A stretch of DNA of 64,000 nt from Amycolatopsis rubida (GTDB taxonomy: Bacteria; Actinomycetota; Actinomycetes; Mycobacteriales; Pseudonocardiaceae), in NCBI RefSeq assembly GCF_900115345.1, contig NZ_FOWC01000010.1:62001-126000 (forward strand). The letters are read 5' to 3'. Below are positions 7,631-16,526 of the stretch, piece after piece (within the stretch, counting starts at the first letter, position 1; each line of letters starts with the position of its first letter). The notes under the pieces were generated by a model. That model did no database searches. It saw nothing but the letters and a program-made list of their open reading frames with translations, and was not told where the DNA came from. The position numbers and the translations under genes are program-made.

Positions 7631-8863
7631 TCAGGTTTCGGGCGGGCCGGCGGGCTTGCGACGCCTGCGTGTCGCGCGCGGCTGATCCTCGTATTGGTCC
7701 AGCGCAGGGTGTCGGGCATCGCGCCACGCCACGAGTTTCGCCAGCTGCTCGTCGATACGGGCAGTCACCTCGTCGTCGGTCGCGTAGTCGGGCGGCACGC
7801 CGAAGAACGTCGTCAGGGCGTTCGCGACCTCCGGGGAGGGACAGCGTTCGCCGGCGGCGAGCTGGCGGAGATCCGTCGCGGAGACCGTGACGCCGGTGCG
7901 TGCGGCGACGCCGGCCGAGATCTCGCGGGGCGAGTAGGGGGCGCGGTCGGGGGGATGGACGGTGGCGATCAGGTGCGCGAGTTTCGCCGCGAACGACCGG
8001 CCCGCACGCGCCTGCGGGTCGGGACGGGTCGCGACGGCCCATTCGTCTTCGGTTTCCTCCTCCCGGACGCACCGGCGGAACGGGCTCGCCGTTTCTCGGC
8101 AGACGGCCGCCGCGTCGGGGGTGAGCCGGCGGCCGGTCAGGAGGCACGCCCCCCGGAGAGAGCCGCGGTCCGCGGCGGCGACGCGGTCGGTGCCCTCGCG
8201 CAGGGCAGCGGGGTTCTGCAGCAGTCCGGTCGCCTCGCTGCACAACTGCCGGAGGACGGCACCGACATCGCGGTCGCCGGGCGCGGTGGCGGCGACCGCC
8301 CACAGCAGGCGGTGGGCGGCGTCGGCGGTTTCGGTGTCGGCGGGGTCGCAGGTGCTCAGCAGCCGCACCAGTTCCCAGGTCTCGCCGTCCAGTTCGGTGT
8401 GAACGCGGAGACGCCGGTCGAGGTGTCGGCGTCGCCGGCGGACCGCGATCCAGGACGTGTTGACGGCGGTGCACGCGGCAAGCCACCCGGTGGCGAGCGC
8501 GATCAGCGTTCTCGCGTCGGGGCTGAACCGGTGCACGGCGTCCAGAAGCCAGGCGAGCACGCACACCCCGTTCAGGCACACGAGGGCGAGGCTGACCCGC
8601 GACCAGTCCGGACTGCGTTCGAGGGTGCGGTGCACGCGGGCTGAGCGGCGGAGCAGCGCGCCTGTATCGGCGCGGGCCGCGTCCGGGTCGATCACGACCA
8701 TCGTCCACGACGGCCGGGCTCCGGCGGCCAGGGGGCGGCGGGCGGCACGACCGCGGCGGGGCACGGCGCCGCAGAAGACGCCGCCCCACCAGGCCCGGAT
8801 CCCCGGCGGGCTCGACTCCGGCGGGTTCCGGTCCGGCCGGGTCGGCTCGCTCGCGTGCTCCAT
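7631..8863 (-). CDS. membrane protein with C-terminal EspR-like HTH
   Basis: 410 residues from ATG 8863 (GGGGGGAG just upstream). Order: a short N-terminus (MEHASEPTRPDRNPPESSPP), two hydrophobic segments near residues 90-135 (VSLALVCLNGVCVLAWLL; LIALATGWLAACTAV), a middle helical region, then a C-terminal helix-turn-helix region with SPREISAGVAARTGVTVSA and PDYATDDE that resembles EspR/XRE-type regulators of actinomycetes. The N-terminal 20 residues, the TADAAHRLLWAVAATAPG block and the RRCVREEETEDEWAVAT block recur in the two overlapping genes at 23501-24246. Those lack the membrane segments and the HTH. A membrane-tethered regulator is inferred. Confidence 0.75.
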   Translation of the reverse strand: MEHASEPTRPDRNPPESSPPGIRAWWGGVFCGAVPRRGRAARRPLAAGARPSWTMVVIDPDAARADTGALLRRSARVHRTLERSPDWSRVSLALVCLNGVCVLAWLLDAVHRFSPDARTLIALATGWLAACTAVNTSWIAVRRRRRHLDRRLRVHTELDGETWELVRLLSTCDPADTETADAAHRLLWAVAATAPGDRDVGAVLRQLCSEATGLLQNPAALREGTDRVAAADRGSLRGACLLTGRRLTPDAAAVCRETASPFRRCVREEETEDEWAVATRPDPQARAGRSFAAKLAHLIATVHPPDRAPYSPREISAGVAARTGVTVSATDLRQLAAGERCPSPEVANALTTFFGVPPDYATDDEVTARIDEQLAKLVAWRDARHPALDQYEDQPRATRRRRKPAGPPET

Positions 8864-9257
8864 GACTCCCCCCTGTTCCCTTTCTTCGCATGGTAGGTCG
8901 AAGATCAGGCGGCCTGCTGCTGTTCGATGAGTCCGGCGGTGGCCGGTCCGTGGTGCATGTCCAGGGCCGGGCGGGGACCGCGCTCTCGGCCCGAGACCGT
9001 GCGGGTCGTTGTGCATTGTGATGGCCGTCGCCGCGATGCCGGGTCGGGAGCCGGGCGCGGTCGTCGCCGCGCCGGGCGGACGGCCGCGTCGATCACCGCG
9101 GCCGGCTCCCCGAAGTTCCGGGAATGACAGAGCGTCCGGCAGTGACGCGTGCACCGCCGGGGGAACGAACCGGGCCCCGGGACCGGTCGGTCCCGGGGCC
9201 CGGAGGCGGCCAGCCGTCGTGTGCCCGCGCGTGTCGCGACACGCTCCGGCGGATCCT

Positions 9258-9728
9258 CTACGCGGAGACGGACGCGAAACCGAACTCCCGCAACGGGATC
9301 CCGTGCTGTGCGTCGTGCCATGCCTGCCCGATGAAGTCGAGCGCGTCGTCGGGCAGCCGCTGCGGGTCGGCCCAGACGAGCTGGGTGCATTTGCGCGGCT
9401 CGCGGATCTCCGGGGTGCCGTCCCACGAACGGGCGGTGAAGAAGACGTCGACGCGCGGTTCCTGGGAGTTGCGGAGCATCGTGCCGCCCGGCCGCAGCCG
9501 CGCCGGGTCGAGGGCGATGCCGAGTTCCTCGGCGATTTCGCGGACCGCGCATTCGGTCGGGGTTTCGCCGAGGTCGACGTGCCCGGCGGGAAGGCCGAGC
9601 AGCCCGTCCCCGTAGCCGCTCCCGGCCCGCCTCATCAGAAGGCACTCCTTTTCCTTCACCAGAAAAACGTGCGCGGCCACGGGAAATCGGTGGTGTTTGG
9701 TGTCGAACCGGTACTGCGGGGCGGGCAT
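9258..9728 (-). CDS. Nudix hydrolase
   Basis: 156 residues. The Nudix box is complete: GHVDLGETPTECAVREIAEE followed by LG, with all catalytic Glu and Arg residues. The family hydrolyses nucleoside diphosphates linked to another moiety, often oxidised nucleotides or NDP-sugars; the substrate here is not predictable. Start ATG 9728. The gene follows the ribonucleotide reductase fragment by 8 bp on the same strand, so it may use that fragment's former promoter. Confidence 0.9.
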   Translation of the reverse strand: MPAPQYRFDTKHHRFPVAAHVFLVKEKECLLMRRAGSGYGDGLLGLPAGHVDLGETPTECAVREIAEELGIALDPARLRPGGTMLRNSQEPRVDVFFTARSWDGTPEIREPRKCTQLVWADPQRLPDDALDFIGQAWHDAQHGIPLREFGFASVSA

Positions 9729-9736
9729 GGGTCTCC

Positions 9737-10108
9737 TCAGCTGGCGGCGGTCGCGGTGGCGAGGGCTTGGGGCTGGACGTCGCGTGATCCGTCGACGTAG
9801 ACGGTAATGCCCTTGCAGCCCAGCTCGAACGCGGCGGCGTAGGTGTCGTACACGTCGGCCGCCCGCGCCGAGGCGGGCAGGTTGACGGTCTTGGACACCG
9901 CCTCGTCGACGCAGGCCTGCACCGCGGCCGCCATCGCCAGGTGCCCGGCCGGGCTGATCTGCGTCGCGGTCGCCAGCACGGCCCGCAGCCGCTCGGGCAG
10001 CGCCGGGTCGTGCGGGAGCCGGCCGTGCGCGGCCGCGAAGCCGAGCACGTCGCCCCGCCCGGCGGTCTCGAGCGCCGCGACGACCGCGGCCCATTGGCGG
10101 GGCCGCAA
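9737..10108 (-). pseudogene. C-terminal fragment of class II (B12) ribonucleotide reductase
   Basis: Only about 120 residues remain. ISPAGHLAMAAAVQACVDEA, then SKTVNLP, then a helical region ending LGCKGITVYVDGSRDVQ. These are the highly conserved last-barrel motifs of NrdJ-type adenosylcobalamin-dependent ribonucleotide reductases (full length 700-950 residues). The ATG at 10108 is in a non-homologous lead-in, so it cannot be an active enzyme. The conserved active-site Cys loop and the B12 site are missing. It is either a duplication remnant of a housekeeping nrdJ elsewhere or a trace of recombination. Confidence 0.7.
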
Positions 10109-10167
10109 GGCCGGAGAACCGGCAGTGCCGCCTCACGACTGCGGCACCGGGGGGCGGGGGCGTTGGG

Positions 10168-10719
10168 CTACGGCCGGTCGAGCCATTCGCCGACGGTGGC
10201 CTCGCTGACCCGGAAGAGCTCGGCGGCGTAGGGGGCGGGCACGGGGTCTGTTTCGGCGACTGCCCGCAGCGTCGCGGCGGCGTGTTCTCGGGCCAGCCGC
10301 ACGCGCTGGCGTGCCCGCGCCAGGTTTTCGGCGGCGGTGTCGAGTTGGGCGGACAGCGCGTGCGCTGTCCGCTTCTCGGGAGCGGAGAAATCGAGGTCGC
10401 CGGCGTCGAGCCAGTTGTCGCGCCATGCCCGGTACCAGGCTTGCAGTGCCTGCGTCGCGGGGCTCGGCCGGACGGGCTCGGCGGACAGGACGTCTCCCTC
10501 GGGGTCGTGCTCGGCCCGCAGCGCCAGTCGGATCGCGAAGTGCAGGCCGCGGGCGGCGGGGAAGCGGTCGAGCAGTTCGGTTTCGGGCGTCCGCTCGTCC
10601 TCGTCGCCATGCCAGGGCGAGTTCCAGCCGTACTCGCGGACGACTCGCCGCAGCTGCTCGTCGGTCAGGGCGGTCAGGTCGTCGCCGGGCGAAGCGGGGT
10701 TGTCGGAGGTCTCGGTCAC
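10168..10719 (-). CDS. hypothetical helical protein of a regulator operon
   Basis: 183 residues from GTG 10719 (GAAGGGAAG upstream). Acidic N-terminus, then a helical body with WNSPWHGDEDERTPETELLD and a long probable coiled coil (AENLARARQRVRLAREHAAA). The C-terminus ELFRVSEATVGEWLDRP looks like a small HTH. It follows the 10758-11414 gene by 38 bp on the same strand and probably belongs to the same transcript. No known family identified. Confidence 0.7.
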   Translation of the reverse strand: MTETSDNPASPGDDLTALTDEQLRRVVREYGWNSPWHGDEDERTPETELLDRFPAARGLHFAIRLALRAEHDPEGDVLSAEPVRPSPATQALQAWYRAWRDNWLDAGDLDFSAPEKRTAHALSAQLDTAAENLARARQRVRLAREHAAATLRAVAETDPVPAPYAAELFRVSEATVGEWLDRP

Positions 10720-10757
10720 GGCTCTTCCCTTCGGCGGCAGGCGCGCTGGGCTGGGGT

Positions 10758-11414
10758 TCAGCCGCGTTCGGCGCGTTCGGCGGCCAGCAGCGCTGATTCC
10801 TGGTTGTGGAAGCCAAGGAAGAACAGCCTCTGCTGTTCCAGCGTGGGGCGGCCGCTCAGGTGCTCTACCTTTGGCAGCAGTTCGTCGATCACCTGCCGGG
10901 CGAGCCGGTCCAATGCTGGGCGCGACGGCGGGGCCTTGGACGTCGTCGCCAGGTCGTGCGCGATGTCCTGCAGGGAGATCAGCGTGAGCTGTCCGCCGGT
11001 CTCCTGGATCTTGTCGGCGGCGGTTTTCCCGCGATAGCGAGCAGGGTCGCAGGCCGGGTGGTGGCGGCAGATCAGGTCGAGTGCCCCGACCGCGCGCCCC
11101 AGCAGGTAGTGGGGGCGGGTTTCGCGGGCGAGGTTGTTGTCCCGGATGTCGGTGCGGGAGCCCTGTCCCGTCAGGGAGCCTCGCGCCGCGACAACGTCCT
11201 CGGCACGGTAGGTCGCCTGCCCGGTCTCGTCGTCGCGGCCGATGCGCTTGACGCCGTAGCGGGTGGCGATCGAGGGCACCGACGCGGGCGAGCACGGCCA
11301 GAACGCTGCGAAGTCGTCCCGTTTCCACATCGCCCCGGCGATCCGGTCGGGGCTCGGTCGGGGCGGGCGTGCCCCCCGTGCGAGGTCGTCGGGCCGAACA
11401 GTGGGGTCGTCCAT
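10758..11414 (-). CDS. hypothetical protein with possible N-terminal DNA-binding region
   Basis: 218 residues from ATG 11414. Residues about 30-75 (WKRDDFAAFWPCSPASVPSI ... YGVKRIGRDDETGQATYRAE) look like a small winged-helix or MerR-like segment. The rest is helical and ends with EQQRLFFLGFHNQESALLAAE. It is transcribed away from the XRE regulator at 11466-12845; the perfect inverted repeat at 11430-11469 begins 16 bp before its start codon, so that regulator is a likely repressor or activator of this gene. Confidence 0.7.
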   Translation of the reverse strand: MDDPTVRPDDLARGARPPRPSPDRIAGAMWKRDDFAAFWPCSPASVPSIATRYGVKRIGRDDETGQATYRAEDVVAARGSLTGQGSRTDIRDNNLARETRPHYLLGRAVGALDLICRHHPACDPARYRGKTAADKIQETGGQLTLISLQDIAHDLATTSKAPPSRPALDRLARQVIDELLPKVEHLSGRPTLEQQRLFFLGFHNQESALLAAERAERG

Positions 11415-11429
11415 GAGCACAACCTTGCC

Positions 11430-11469
11430 ACAGTCTCTAACGAAGTTGAACGACTTCGTTAGAGACTGT
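11430..11469. promoter_or_regulatory. perfect 17-bp inverted repeat between divergent genes
   Basis: Arms ACAGTCTCTAACGAAGT (11430-11446) and ACTTCGTTAGAGACTGT (11453-11469) are exact reverse complements around a 6-base spacer (11447-11452). It lies between an XRE regulator (plus) and the 10758-11414 gene (minus) and is much AT-richer than its surroundings. This is a textbook position and form for an autoregulatory operator. One possible start codon of the XRE gene (CTG 11466) lies inside the right arm. Confidence 0.8.
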
Positions 11470-12845
11470 CGACCGCGCACCGCGAGGTCGTCGCGGCCCT
11501 GACGCGCCGGCGCCGCGAGCCCGGCGAGGTCGTGCGGATCGCGCGGACCGCCCTCGGCTGGAAACAGGCCGAGCTCGCGCAGCGGTGCGGGTACTCCCGC
11601 AGCCAGGTCTCCCGCTGGGAAACGGGCAGCTGCCCGCTGCGGGACGTCGACACGCTGCGCGCCCTGGCCCGGGTGCTGCTCCTGCCGGTGCAGGCGTTCG
11701 GGCTGGGGCCCGGGGACTCCGCCGGGGTGTCCGCCCTGCCCGCGGCCGGGTCAGACCATAGGGTGAGCGGCGATCCGATGCCGGTGGGGGAGGAGCAGGA
11801 CCCGATGCGCCGTCGCACGATGCTCGCGGGGATGGGAGCCCTCGCCGGCAGCGCGGTCCTCGGCGCCGCCGGCCCGGCCGCCGCCGCGGCCGATCCGATC
11901 TCCGCGCTGGAGAAGGCGCTGCTCGCCCCGTCGCTGACCGCGCGCCCCCCGGCGGAGGCGGCGCGGCTGCGGCAGTACGTGGCCGCCGCCCGGTCCGTGT
12001 TCGCCCAGGGCCATTACGCCGAGGTCGCCGCGCGGATCCCCGGCCTGATCGCCGTCGCGACCGCCACCCGCGCCGATCCGCTCCCCGGCGACACCGCGGC
12101 CGCGGCGCACGCCCAGCTCGCCGAGCTCTACACCCTGACCGCCGACCTCGCCGTCAAAGCCGGCCGCGACCGGCTCGCCTGGACCGCCGCCGACCGCGCC
12201 TGGCAGGCCGCCGACGCCAGCGGCGACCTGCTCACCCAGGCGACCGCCCGCCGGGTCTGGGCCATCGTGCTGCGCCGCGCCGGCCACGGCGACACCGCCC
12301 AGCAGCTGGTGACCGACGCCGCGCTCGCCCTGCAACCCGACCTGTGGCGGGGCCCCGAGCAGCTGTCGGTGTTCGGGTCGCTGATGGAGACCGCCGCCTA
12401 CACCGCCGCCGCGGACGGCGACCGCGACACCGCCCGCACCTACATCGCCGAGGCCGTCGACGCCGCGACGCGGCTCGGCGCCGACGGCAACTACCGCTAC
12501 ACGAGCTTCGGCCCCACCGGGGTCGGGCTGTACCAGCTCAGCATGGCCCGCGTCATGGGCGACTGCGGCACCGCGATCGAGCACGCCCGCCGCATCGACC
12601 CGACCGGCATCCCCAGCACCGAGCGCCGGGCCCGGTACTGGGTCGACGTCGCCCGCGTCTTCCATCTGTGGGGCAAGCCCGAGCACTGCTACCGCGCGCT
12701 GCTCGCCGCCGAACACGCGTCCCCGGACGAGGTCCGCTACCGGAAACCGACCGCCGAGATGACTGCCGGGCTGCTGCAGCATCCCGCCGCGACCCGGCTG
12801 CCGGGCCTGAGCAAGTTCGCCCGGCGCACCGGCTCGCCCGTCTGA
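11466..12845 (+). CDS. XRE-family HTH regulator with TPR-like C-terminus
   Basis: The HTH is clear: LGWKQAELAQRCGYSRSQVS then RWETGSCPLRD, with L-rich helix 5. The protein continues through a hydrophobic segment MRRRTMLAGMGALAGSAVLG that mimics a twin-arginine signal but lies in mid-protein, and a helical TPR-like region of about 320 residues to the stop. An in-frame stop at 11460 leaves CTG 11466 or GTG 11532 as the start; the region between (TAHREVVAALTRRRREPGE) is protein-like, so I give the longer form. The arrangement is typical of actinomycete regulators that sense through the TPR region. It faces a divergent gene across a perfect palindrome. Confidence 0.8.
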   Translation: MSTAHREVVAALTRRRREPGEVVRIARTALGWKQAELAQRCGYSRSQVSRWETGSCPLRDVDTLRALARVLLLPVQAFGLGPGDSAGVSALPAAGSDHRVSGDPMPVGEEQDPMRRRTMLAGMGALAGSAVLGAAGPAAAAADPISALEKALLAPSLTARPPAEAARLRQYVAAARSVFAQGHYAEVAARIPGLIAVATATRADPLPGDTAAAAHAQLAELYTLTADLAVKAGRDRLAWTAADRAWQAADASGDLLTQATARRVWAIVLRRAGHGDTAQQLVTDAALALQPDLWRGPEQLSVFGSLMETAAYTAAADGDRDTARTYIAEAVDAATRLGADGNYRYTSFGPTGVGLYQLSMARVMGDCGTAIEHARRIDPTGIPSTERRARYWVDVARVFHLWGKPEHCYRALLAAEHASPDEVRYRKPTAEMTAGLLQHPAATRLPGLSKFARRTGSPV

Positions 12846-12866
12846 GGGCGGCACGGGAGGAAGCCG

Positions 12867-13180
12867 ATGTCCGGCTGGACATTCCGGACCTGGCCGCGGG
12901 AGCCGACGTTCCCCCTGGCCGTCGCCGGGCACGGCCGGGTCCGCACCCGCAGCCTGCCCGAGCAGGCCCGCGAGCACGTCGACGCCCTGCGTCCCGGCCG
13001 CCCGGAATGGGGCGTGCTGTTCGTCCTCGACAGCGACGAGAGGCCCTGGACGATCTGCTCTCCGGACCCTGGCTTACACCGCGATGTTCGCGCCCGCCGC
13101 CCGCGAGGTCACGCTGTCCTTCGAGCTGTTCGCCGAGAAGTTCCCCAGCTGGAACAAGCACTGGCGCCTAGGCCGTCCCG
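12867..13180 (+). pseudogene. frameshifted hypothetical gene
   Basis: Starts with ATG 12867 (MSGWTFRTWPREPTFPLAVA) 21 bp after the XRE gene, with GGAGG upstream. Good protein sequence continues to WGVLFVLDSDERPW near 13050. The continuation that looks natural (LAYTAMFAPAAREVTLSFEL then FPSWNKHW) is in a different frame from about 13060, and a third frame has a short natural stretch in between (ALDDLLSGPW). At least one frameshift is needed. No family recognised and no clear stop. Confidence 0.5.
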
Positions 13181-13584
13181 CGCGGGCGACCGGTGCGGCA
13201 GGAGTGCCGTCCCGGCTCGCGCCTGCGGCTGCCGGTCCACGTCCTCGCCGTGCCAGGGGGTGCCGAACCGGGCAGTGCGCCAGGACCTGCGGCACGGCCG
13301 GCCCCCGGGCGCGATCAGATTGCCGGAACGCCGCGACCGCGAGGACACACCGTTCATTGTGGACAGTACGAACTGGACAACCTCGTTGCCGCACCGAGGA
13401 AACCCGGCAATCTCCGAACAGTCGCGAGGCTGATCAGATCGGCCGAACGCCGAGGCCCCGCCGGGCGCCGTCGCGCCGGGGGGAGCCCGGGCCGCAGGGG
13501 CTCCGCACGAGTGCCGTCGCAGTGTTTCCGCCGCGGCGGCAGGCCATACTGGGCGCCGTGGCCCCCTGGACCGAAGGAGCGCTC

Positions 13585-14352
13585 GTGCCGATCAGGATCG
13601 ACACCGGATGCGTCACCGACATCGGCGGCCGGACGGCGAACGCGGACAGCGTGGCCGTGGAAACCACCCCGCTCGGCACCGGAGCGGCGGTCGTGGACGG
13701 CATCGGCTCGTCGGAGGCAGTCTGCCGGGCCGCCCGGCGGGCTGCCGACACCGCCGCCGCGGTCGCGTCCCACCGCGACGCGCAGGCCGGGCTGCTGGCC
13801 GCAGCCGACACCATGCCGGGCTACCCGGGCTCGCCGAACGCCGTGGCAGCGGTGGTCAGCGTCGATCCGGACGGCCGGATCGAGATCGCGCACTGCGGCG
13901 ACGCCACCGTCCACACCTGGTCTCCCGAGCACGGACTGGTGCGCTGGACTGCCGACCAGACCCTCGCCGCCTGGATCTCCCACGCGCTGCGCCGCACGTC
14001 GCCGGCGACGCCCGCAGGACGGGCGGCCATCGAGGCGTTCGCCGCAGCCGAGCCCCCTCTGGACTCGTTCGTGCTGTCCGGCCTGAACTACGTCACGGTG
14101 TCCACGATCGGCTGGACTCCGCTGCGCGCCCCGCACCACCGCCCGTCCGTGGTTCTCCTCAGCAGCGACGGCGTCCACAAGCGCCTCGGCGACCACGAGA
14201 TCGGCCGGCTGCTCGGCGAGCACCAGGACGCCAAGGCCCAGGTGCTCGCCGAGGTTTTGCTGGCCGCGGCTGTCGCGACCCCCGGCGCCGATCCGGACGA
14301 GCAGACGGACAACGCCAGCGCGGCGGTCCTGTCGATCGCGTGGGCAGAGTGA
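13585..14352 (+). CDS. PP2C-like (PPM) serine/threonine phosphatase domain protein
   Basis: 255 residues from GTG 13585 with GAAGGAG at 13573-13579. The order of motifs fits the PPM fold: an early Asn-Asp region (TANADSVAV), the Asp-Gly motif VVDGIGSS (metal-binding D-G), AHCGDATVHTW (the GD motif), VVLLSSDGVHKRL (the S-DG motif), and the C-terminal DNASAAVLSIAW (the DN motif). All four metal-ligand positions seem to be kept, so activity is plausible. It is a single-domain protein without sensor or membrane segment. Targets could be Ser/Thr kinases or anti-sigma antagonists. Confidence 0.8.
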   Translation: MPIRIDTGCVTDIGGRTANADSVAVETTPLGTGAAVVDGIGSSEAVCRAARRAADTAAAVASHRDAQAGLLAAADTMPGYPGSPNAVAAVVSVDPDGRIEIAHCGDATVHTWSPEHGLVRWTADQTLAAWISHALRRTSPATPAGRAAIEAFAAAEPPLDSFVLSGLNYVTVSTIGWTPLRAPHHRPSVVLLSSDGVHKRLGDHEIGRLLGEHQDAKAQVLAEVLLAAAVATPGADPDEQTDNASAAVLSIAWAE

Positions 14353-14601
14353 CGTCCGGACCAGACGAGCGGTTGCCCGCCTAGCGGAGCTCGCTGCATC
14401 CCGCACACCACCAGGACGGCAACCAGGGTTGCGCCGCACCGGAAATCCGACCGGATGAGCCGGACCCCGCCGACTGGTTCGGTCCGGAGGCACCGGGGGA
14501 GAGGGCGTCGCCTGACGCCGGGGCAACCGACGCCGGCCGGGCCGGCGAGATGCGCGCTCGCGTCCGTGGCTCGGCAGGCTCACGACCGCCGCCGGGCGCG
14601 G

Positions 14602-15285
14602 TCAGCCGCCAGTTGTGCTGCCGCGGCCTTCTGTGATGCCGGCGAGCAGGTAGGCGTACTGCGGGGTCATCGCGGACGCGCGGGCGAAGCCGGGCCGGTC
14701 GTGCCGGTACCGCCCGTACACGGTCAGTCCCGGCGGCGCGCCGTCGAGGCGTTCGGCGGAGCCGTCGTCGAGGATCCGCCGGGCGGGTTCGGCGGATTCG
14801 GGGTCGAGGATCGAGCAGAGGCCGCCCTCGCGGTCGTCGGCGGCGTCGCGGTACCAGGTGATCTGGCGGCCGTCGAGGATCGTAGTCTGGAAGCCGACGG
14901 GGTTGGCGGCGCGTTGCCGCGCTCTGCGGGTCTCGGCCGCGGCGTCCTCCGCTTCCGCCTGCTCCGCGAAGTCCGGGCCGGGCACGGTCGCGACCCGGTC
15001 GGCGTCCGGGGCGAGCAGGAGCACCTCGTCGGGCCACTGCCGGTTGCGGCGGGCGACGGCGGGCTCGGCGGGGTTCTCGTGCCACAGCCACAGCTGGGAG
15101 TGTTCCGCCACGAAGTCGAGCCGGTAGCGCGGCGGTGTGCGGGGATCGCGGTCCAGGACGGTGATCCCCACGAGAGTCCGCGACGTCCATCGCCGGCGGG
15201 CGCGGAGCAGCACGGCGAAGTTCCCGCGCGCCGCGGCCTCCGCGACGGCGCGGTTCCGGAAAAGCCAGAGCTGCCAGCGAAGCAC
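14602..15285 (-). CDS. hypothetical protein, divergent to PD-(D/E)XK-like gene
   Basis: 227 residues from GTG 15285 (VLRWQLWLFRNRAVAEAAAR). The first half alternates short strands (LVGITVLDRDP; YRLDFVAEHSQLWLWHENPA), then comes an acidic coiled segment (AEQAEAEDAAAETRRARQRA) and a beta-rich end. The open frame extends far upstream, but only this part looks native. No Shine-Dalgarno, so a leaderless start is possible. No family recognised. The 131-bp divergent region with the 15417 gene probably holds both promoters. Confidence 0.6.
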   Translation of the reverse strand: MLRWQLWLFRNRAVAEAAARGNFAVLLRARRRWTSRTLVGITVLDRDPRTPPRYRLDFVAEHSQLWLWHENPAEPAVARRNRQWPDEVLLLAPDADRVATVPGPDFAEQAEAEDAAAETRRARQRAANPVGFQTTILDGRQITWYRDAADDREGGLCSILDPESAEPARRILDDGSAERLDGAPPGLTVYGRYRHDRPGFARASAMTPQYAYLLAGITEGRGSTTGG

Positions 15286-15416
15286 GTTCAGGCTAGGGCG
15301 CCATCGCGTTGCGGGGCAACCGCACTCCACGCGCGCGCGGCCGGGTCCGCCGCGCGCCGTCCGCTCGCAGCGGAGGCCGCCGCGGGCGGTGCGCGGCTGG
15401 GGGGAGAATGCTGGTC

Positions 15417-16526
15417 GTGTCCCTGACCACGCAGCTGCACCGCGGCGATCTCGGCCGCTGGTGCGACGCCAACCTGCCGGGGACCGCCGTCCTGATCCGC
15501 GACGTCCGCCGCGGGCTCGCCGCGGCCGGGAATCCCGCTCCGCACGTGCCCGGCGGGCGGGTCCCGGAGGAGCACTGGGGGACGGTGGCCGCCGCGTTCC
15601 GGCACCGGCTCGGATTCCTCGTCGAGGGCAGCGCCCCTGCTGCGGCCCTGCTGGGCGCGGTCCGCGCCGGGCTGGCCGGCCGCGAATGGGCCGTCCGGAC
15701 GCAGCGGGCGTTCCCTGCGTCCGCAGGCACCGCCGACAACCAGTGGTCCCCGTTTCGCGCGGGCAGCCGGGGCTGGCTCGACGCCGCCCGGTCAGATCCC
15801 GTCCCCGCCGCGACGCACGAGCCGGTGCTGGAGGAGTTCGTGCGCCGCACCGGGCAGTATCTGCGGGAGCACGCCCCGGCCGGGACGCTGGGCGTCCCCG
15901 GCGCCGAGGCCGGGATCGCCCGCTCCTGCTGGGTGTTCGCGGTGTGGGAGACCGGCTCGCGCGACCGGTTCCCCGCCGACGTCGCCGCGGCGCTGGAGGG
16001 CCCGGGCCGCGCCCCGGAAGACCTCCGCCGCTGCGTCCCCGACGCCGCGATCGCCGACCTGGTCGGCCTGGCACGGCTGCTGCACACCGGCACGGCGCTG
16101 CGGGACTGGCGCGGCGGCATGCCCGGCGGACCCGCGCGCGAGCCTGGACCTTTCGGGACCGCCCGGCCGGTGATCGTCCCGCACTGGGCGGAGGCGGACC
16201 TCCTCGTCGACGGCGCCCTGATCGAGGCGAAAGCCGCCGTCCGGCTCGACGACGCCGCCCTGGCCCGCTGGCTGTGGGAACTGCTGGCCTGTACGTGGCT
16301 GGACACGCAGGACCGGCACGGCATCCGGTCGGTCGGGCTGTACCTCGCACGACACGGCGTCGCCTCGAACTGGGACGCGGCGGCCTTCGCCGACACGCTG
16401 CTCGGCGGCGCCGGCCTGGCCGACCGCGGCGCTCGCGAGGAGTTCCTGCGGCTGGCCCGCCGCGCGATCGCCGCCGAGGGCGCCCAGCCGCCGGCCGAAC
16501 GGACGCCTCGCGCACGCACGTCGTGA
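15417..16526 (+). CDS. PD-(D/E)XK-like protein of unknown role
   Basis: 369 residues if read from GTG 15417 (GGGGAG 10 bases upstream); ATG 15408 is an alternative, only 1 base from the same site. The C-terminal third contains EADLLVDGALIEAKA, which fits the D-(x)n-ExK core of PD-(D/E)XK nuclease folds, followed by a helix and RSVGLYLARHGVASNW. This matches a conserved actinobacterial family of hypothetical proteins with the pattern ADLxxDxxLIDxK plus LYLARxG. No cognate modification enzyme is nearby. Nuclease activity is an inference from the motif. Confidence 0.7.
   Translation: MSLTTQLHRGDLGRWCDANLPGTAVLIRDVRRGLAAAGNPAPHVPGGRVPEEHWGTVAAAFRHRLGFLVEGSAPAAALLGAVRAGLAGREWAVRTQRAFPASAGTADNQWSPFRAGSRGWLDAARSDPVPAATHEPVLEEFVRRTGQYLREHAPAGTLGVPGAEAGIARSCWVFAVWETGSRDRFPADVAAALEGPGRAPEDLRRCVPDAAIADLVGLARLLHTGTALRDWRGGMPGGPAREPGPFGTARPVIVPHWAEADLLVDGALIEAKAAVRLDDAALARWLWELLACTWLDTQDRHGIRSVGLYLARHGVASNWDAAAFADTLLGGAGLADRGAREEFLRLARRAIAAEGAQPPAERTPRARTS

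Noticed and set aside
15286..16515. Upstream extension of the 14602-15285 gene
   Set aside because: The extra part is antisense to the PD-(D/E)XK-like gene and Arg/Ser/Pro-rich; the natural protein begins at VLRWQLWLF.
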